Notes under the pieces: model-generated
The model's input: only the letters and a program-made list of their open reading frames with translations
Databases searched by the model: none
What the model was told of the DNA's origin: nothing
Part shown: one piece after another, positions 14,590 through 17,760 of the stretch
How positions within the stretch are numbered: position 1 is the stretch's first letter
How the letters are laid out: each line of letters begins with the position of its first letter
Translations under genes and position numbers: made by a program
Source of the DNA: Peribacter sp964404805
GTDB lineage: Bacteria > Patescibacteriota > Gracilibacteria > Peribacterales > Peribacteraceae
DNA length: 17,760 nucleotides
Reading direction: 5' to 3'
Assembly (NCBI GenBank): GCA_964404805.1
Contig: CAYOLJ010000013.1
Coordinates: 1-17,760, forward strand

Positions 14590-15462
14590 CTAGCATTGCA
14601 TACAATTTTTGTTCGCTGCTCCGACTTTTTCTGATCCATCTGCGGGTTTCTTGAATTTGAAAAGTGCGGATCTCACCACCTCTTCGATCGGACGCAGGGC
14701 GATCCCCTCCCCTTTCAATTTCTCGGTCGAGAGCACGCAGTTGCTCCGTCCTGCACGCACCACCTGCGGCAACCCATCAAGGAGTAAACGCTCAAACTGG
14801 TGCGTAGGATCTACGATCTCGCGATACAGCTCCATAATGTGGTAGGGCGAGATGTCGCCCTCATTCACCATGTTGTAGATGCCGGTCGCACGCTTGGCAA
14901 TCAGTTTCTCAGCAGCTGCAAGAAAATCCGGCAAATACGTAATGGAATTGGGTACGTCGAGCACGCGCTCGAACTTCGTGAGTTTCGAGAGGAGGTTACG
15001 GGGGTGCGGAGAGCTATCAAATGGCATGCGCAAGCGAAGAATCAGCACCGGGTAATCACGCAATGCTCGTTCGCAGACGGCCTTCGTACGGGAGTAGTAA
15101 CTCCCAGTGAAATTCGGCTCATCGGTCTCGGCAAATCCCATCCCCTCATTATCCCCCGTGTAGACGCAGCCGGAACTCAAGTGCGCCCAGTAGATGTTGC
15201 GCTGCTGGCACGCCTCGAGTAGCACCAGAGGTCCCAGCACATTGCTGTGCAGCGTCTCGATTTTGTGATCCTCGCACCAGTCCACGTTGGGTACACCGGT
15301 CTTGCCGGCGGTATTGATGACAACATCAGGCTTCTCGGCATCGAGCACACGCATCACGGCCGCAGAATCGGCAATATCGACCGAGGGCACGACGGCATCG
15401 GGGTAGATCTTTAAGAATTGCCCACCCATGTATCCGCGGCCGCCGAAGAGCAAAACCTTCAT
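14590..15462 (-). CDS. NRS/ER-like nucleotide-sugar 3,5-epimerase/4-reductase (extended SDR)
   Basis: A 290-residue NAD(P)-dependent short-chain dehydrogenase. The Rossmann motif is G7-x-x-G10-x-x-G13 (FGGRGYMGG) and the catalytic pair Tyr123-x-x-x-Lys127 lies in NFTGSYYSRTK. The region after it (MPFDSSPHPRNLLSKLTKFE, VPNSITYLPDFL, TGIYNMVNEGDIS) follows the plant NRS/ER enzyme, which turns UDP-4-keto-6-deoxyglucose into UDP-L-rhamnose, more closely than bacterial RmlD, as I remember those sequences. Likely role: a deoxysugar nucleotide for surface polysaccharide; the exact sugar is unproven and no partner rml genes are in the window. A promoter with a -10 six bases from the ATG suggests a leaderless mRNA. 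It is divergent from ftsK. Confidence 0.85.
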   Translation of the reverse strand: MKVLLFGGRGYMGGQFLKIYPDAVVPSVDIADSAAVMRVLDAEKPDVVINTAGKTGVPNVDWCEDHKIETLHSNVLGPLVLLEACQQRNIYWAHLSSGCVYTGDNEGMGFAETDEPNFTGSYYSRTKAVCERALRDYPVLILRLRMPFDSSPHPRNLLSKLTKFERVLDVPNSITYLPDFLAAAEKLIAKRATGIYNMVNEGDISPYHIMELYREIVDPTHQFERLLLDGLPQVVRAGRSNCVLSTEKLKGEGIALRPIEEVVRSALFKFKKPADGSEKVGAANKNCMQC

Positions 15463-15468
15463 ATGCCC

Positions 15469-15497
15469 ATGCTAGCGAAGCAAAGGCGCACTGCCAA
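15469..15497 (-). promoter_or_regulatory. Promoter of the NRS/ER-like gene
   Basis: On the minus strand TTGGCA (15497-15492, 5 of 6 to consensus), spacer exactly 17, then TAGCAT (15474-15469). The -10 ends six bases before the ATG at 15462, so the transcript should start at or next to the start codon. Confidence 0.6.
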
Positions 15498-15527
15498 AGG
15501 TTTTGGAGGGGAAGCCAAAATGAAGCC

Positions 15528-15555
15528 TTTGCAGCAGCGCCGCGTGCGGTAGAAT
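15528..15555 (+). promoter_or_regulatory. Promoter of ftsK
   Basis: TTTGCA (15528-15533, 4 of 6 to consensus), 16-base spacer, TAGAAT (15550-15555, 5 of 6). Seven bases separate the -10 from the GTG at 15563, again pointing to a leaderless mRNA. It is divergent from, and 30-80 bases away from, the promoter of the NRS/ER-like gene. Confidence 0.55.
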
Positions 15556-15562
15556 ACAAACC

Positions 15563-17760
15563 GTGCCCAAGCACCGACGCAAACTTAAGCGGCCAAAGAG
15601 GAGCAGAAAGCGCTCTTCTGCGTCCATTGAAATGAGTTCGGCCACGCAACGCCAGGTGAGCGGTGTGATCCAATTCATGGTGGGTATGCTCATTTTGCTC
15701 TCTCTCAGGGAGCAGGCGGGCTCTGCAGGCGGCGCTGTCGCGACGGTACTCACCTTCTTCTTCGGTAAGTGGAGCATCATCTTTCCGGCCGTCCTCATTG
15801 TCTCTTCCTTGTTGCACTTCTTTACAAGTGAGGATCACTTCAGAGCCAAACGGTCGATCGGGCTTGTCGTCTGCCTCGTGAGTTTTCTCGGTCTCATGCA
15901 CATCGGTGCCCCGATTCAGGAAATCGCCACGAAGAAAGAGGAACTAGGCGGGGCGATCGGCTTTCTTGCCAGTGTGCCTTTCTTACTCTTCTTCTCGCGC
16001 CCCGTGGGCTACACCGTCTTAGGCGCAGCGTTCTTCATCGGTGTCGTCATTGCCTTTGAGCCCAATGTAGGTGCGATCTGGCAGTCGATTCGCGAGTTTA
16101 CGGCGAAGCGCGAAGCAGCACGTTCACGTCCCATCAGGCTGGCTCGCGCAGAAGATGCGAAGAAGCAGGTGCGATCGCATGTGAAGCAAGAAGAGGAAAA
16201 AGAGGATCTCGTGGAACAAGACAGCGAAGGGCCGGAGCTTAATATCATTCGACCGGCTTTCGCCCGAGAAGAAAATAAGAAATCGATCGCCAAGAAGATT
16301 GCCGCCGAGAAGAGCGGCAAGAACGTACAGGCGAAGATCAAAGACATCCTGCAGATGAAAGATACGCGCTTTGAGGAGTGGACATTCCCCGGCTTGGAGC
16401 TACTGGAAGATGCGCGCAGTGAACTCACCATCGACGACGAAGAGCTCAAACTGCAGGCCAAGAAAATCGAAGAGAAGCTGGAGGAATTTGAAATCAAGGT
16501 CACCATGCGCGACGCCCACCCCGGACCCACGGTGACACAGTTCACCCTGCTGCCGGCCGAAGGCGTGCGCTTGAGCAAGATTGAGAGCCTCAAAGATGAT
16601 TTAGCCCTCGCCTTAGCTGCTCCGAGCCTCCGTATTCAGGCCCCCATCCCCGGTAAATCGCTCGTGGGCATCGAAATGCCCAATAAGCACCGCACGACAG
16701 TGCACCTGCGCGAAATCCTCGAGAGCCCGGAATTCGCACAATCCACCTCTCAGCTTTCGCTCCCACTCGGGCGGGACGTGGGCGGATTAGCCATGGTAGC
16801 TGCCCTCAACGACATGCCGCATCTGCTCATTGCCGGCGCTACCGGCTCAGGAAAATCCGTGTGCATGAATACATTCCTCACGTCGCTGCTCTACCAAAAC
16901 GCCCCCAATGAACTCAAATTCATCCTCATTGATCCCAAGCGCGTGGAACTGACACCCTACGACGGTATTCCGCACCTGCTCACGCCTGTCATCTCAGAAT
17001 CTGAAAAGGCTCTACAGGCCCTGCGCTGGGCCGTGGCAGAAATGGGACGACGGCTCCACCGATTCTCTGACACTGGGGTACGAAACTTAGACGAGTTCAA
17101 CGAGAAACAGACCGACGAAGCCAACCTCTTACCGCGCATCGTCATCGTAGTGGATGAGCTTGCCGACCTCATGATGCGCCAGTTCCGTCGCGATACCGAA
17201 ACAATGGTTGCCCGCATTGCGCAGATGGCCCGCGCCGTCGGCATGCACCTCATCATCGCCACGCAACGTCCGAGCGTCGATGTGATCACCGGCCTCATCA
17301 AGGCCAACATCCCCACACGTATCGCCTTCCGCACAGTGAGTTCGGTTGATTCCCGCACTATTCTCGATGGTATAGGTGGTGAGGATCTGCTGGGTAAAGG
17401 TGACATGCTCTACATGACAGCTTCCACCCCCGATCCCGTACGCGTTCAGGGGATCTACGTGGGCACCAAGGAGGTGGAGCGTGTGATCAATGCGGTGAAG
17501 ATCGCCGGTGGCGGTCGCATCACCGAACAGATCGCTATGGCAGATGATGAAGAAGGTGAAGGAAACGGACTGAGCCTTGCACAACCCTACGCGCAGATTG
17601 ACCTTGATGCCGATGACAACTGCGGCGATGATTTGTTCTTCGAAGCGGTAAAAGTGGTGCAAGAGTCAGGCAAGGCTTCGGCCAGTCTGCTGCAGCGACG
17701 CCTCTCGGTGGGTTATGCTCGCGCCGCCAAGCTACTCGACATCATGGAGCAGAAAGGTCT
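15563..17760 (+). CDS. ftsK: DNA translocase FtsK/SpoIIIE, 3' end outside window
   Basis: Membrane-anchored hexameric ATPase that pumps chromosomal DNA through the division septum. The frame runs open to the window end (732 complete codons seen). GTG 15563 is the first possible start after the in-frame TGA at 15521; the next ATG (15632, residue 24) would lose the basic N-terminus. Residues 1-30 are Arg/Lys-rich; membrane helices span about 33-165; a charged linker runs to about 260. The motor has Walker A G425-A-T-G-S-G-K-S432 and Walker B IVVDELAD with Asp531 and Glu532, then ATQRPSVDVITGLIKANIP. The DNA-reading gamma winged helix starts near 689 (DDLFFEAV...SLLQRRLSVGYARAA) and is cut by the window edge. 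The linker is short compared with E. coli FtsK, closer to SpoIIIE. Only a few tens of residues should be missing. Confidence 0.96.
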   Translation, partial: MPKHRRKLKRPKRSRKRSSASIEMSSATQRQVSGVIQFMVGMLILLSLREQAGSAGGAVATVLTFFFGKWSIIFPAVLIVSSLLHFFTSEDHFRAKRSIGLVVCLVSFLGLMHIGAPIQEIATKKEELGGAIGFLASVPFLLFFSRPVGYTVLGAAFFIGVVIAFEPNVGAIWQSIREFTAKREAARSRPIRLARAEDAKKQVRSHVKQEEEKEDLVEQDSEGPELNIIRPAFAREENKKSIAKKIAAEKSGKNVQAKIKDILQMKDTRFEEWTFPGLELLEDARSELTIDDEELKLQAKKIEEKLEEFEIKVTMRDAHPGPTVTQFTLLPAEGVRLSKIESLKDDLALALAAPSLRIQAPIPGKSLVGIEMPNKHRTTVHLREILESPEFAQSTSQLSLPLGRDVGGLAMVAALNDMPHLLIAGATGSGKSVCMNTFLTSLLYQNAPNELKFILIDPKRVELTPYDGIPHLLTPVISESEKALQALRWAVAEMGRRLHRFSDTGVRNLDEFNEKQTDEANLLPRIVIVVDELADLMMRQFRRDTETMVARIAQMARAVGMHLIIATQRPSVDVITGLIKANIPTRIAFRTVSSVDSRTILDGIGGEDLLGKGDMLYMTASTPDPVRVQGIYVGTKEVERVINAVKIAGGGRITEQIAMADDEEGEGNGLSLAQPYAQIDLDADDNCGDDLFFEAVKVVQESGKASASLLQRRLSVGYARAAKLLDIMEQKG

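Noticed and set aside
16009..17662. Minus-strand ORFs opposite ftsK
   Set aside because: Low-complexity Ser-rich or His-rich shadows of the ftsK frame, which carries intact Walker motifs.
1..17760. CRISPR array, rRNA genes, transposase genes
   Set aside because: No regularly spaced short repeats, rRNA-like sequence or transposase-like frame was seen on either strand.

Overview
The window reads as a chromosome piece from a bacterium with a peptidoglycan wall and many exported, anchored or lipid-modified proteins, using the standard bacterial code (TAA, TAG and TGA all act as stops). Most starts lack a Shine-Dalgarno site, GTG starts occur, and the gene mix (bacterial alpha-2-macroglobulin next to PBP1C, a P-loop kinase/dCMP deaminase fusion, a plant-NRS/ER-like reductase, many orphan lipoproteins) recalls candidate-phylum genomes such as Patescibacteria/Peregrinibacteria. 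That placement is inference only; there is no rRNA or marker phylogeny here.

Region 1 (1-7404, GC-rich, plus strand): the 3' part of an alpha-2-macroglobulin gene, overlapped by one base by pbpC (PBP1C), then a fused nucleotide-kinase-like/dCMP deaminase gene. The first two form the well-known A2M-PBP1C envelope-defence and repair pair.

Region 2 (7405-10234): an untidy stretch around a tRNA-Tyr(GTA) gene. Upstream lie a possibly frameshifted small gene and a partial duplication of the tRNA promoter and 5' end. Downstream lie two units of about 0.5 kb, each with one minus-strand ORF (a beheaded alpha/beta hydrolase, then a four-helix membrane protein) and each closed by a diverged repeat (8404-8494 and 8882-8967) that carries a near copy of the tRNA 3' end. 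This looks like serial insertion at the tRNA and is the most unusual structure in the window. A GC-rich sugar isomerase/epimerase gene with its own palindromes, a strong Shine-Dalgarno site and a terminator follows.

Region 3 (10235-14534, AT-richer, plus strand): a probable operon of five envelope proteins: two membrane-anchored proteins with a shared PsbP-like module, two lipoproteins, and a large secreted FecR-domain protein with an EGF-like Cys cluster, a proline-rich linker and two C-terminal membrane helices. Their starts are preceded by pyrimidine-rich tracts rather than Shine-Dalgarno sites.

Region 4 (14590-17760, GC-rich): a minus-strand NRS/ER-like nucleotide-sugar epimerase/reductase gene and, divergently, ftsK (cut by the window end). 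Both have promoter-like -10 boxes only 6-7 bases from the start codon, which suggests leaderless mRNAs.
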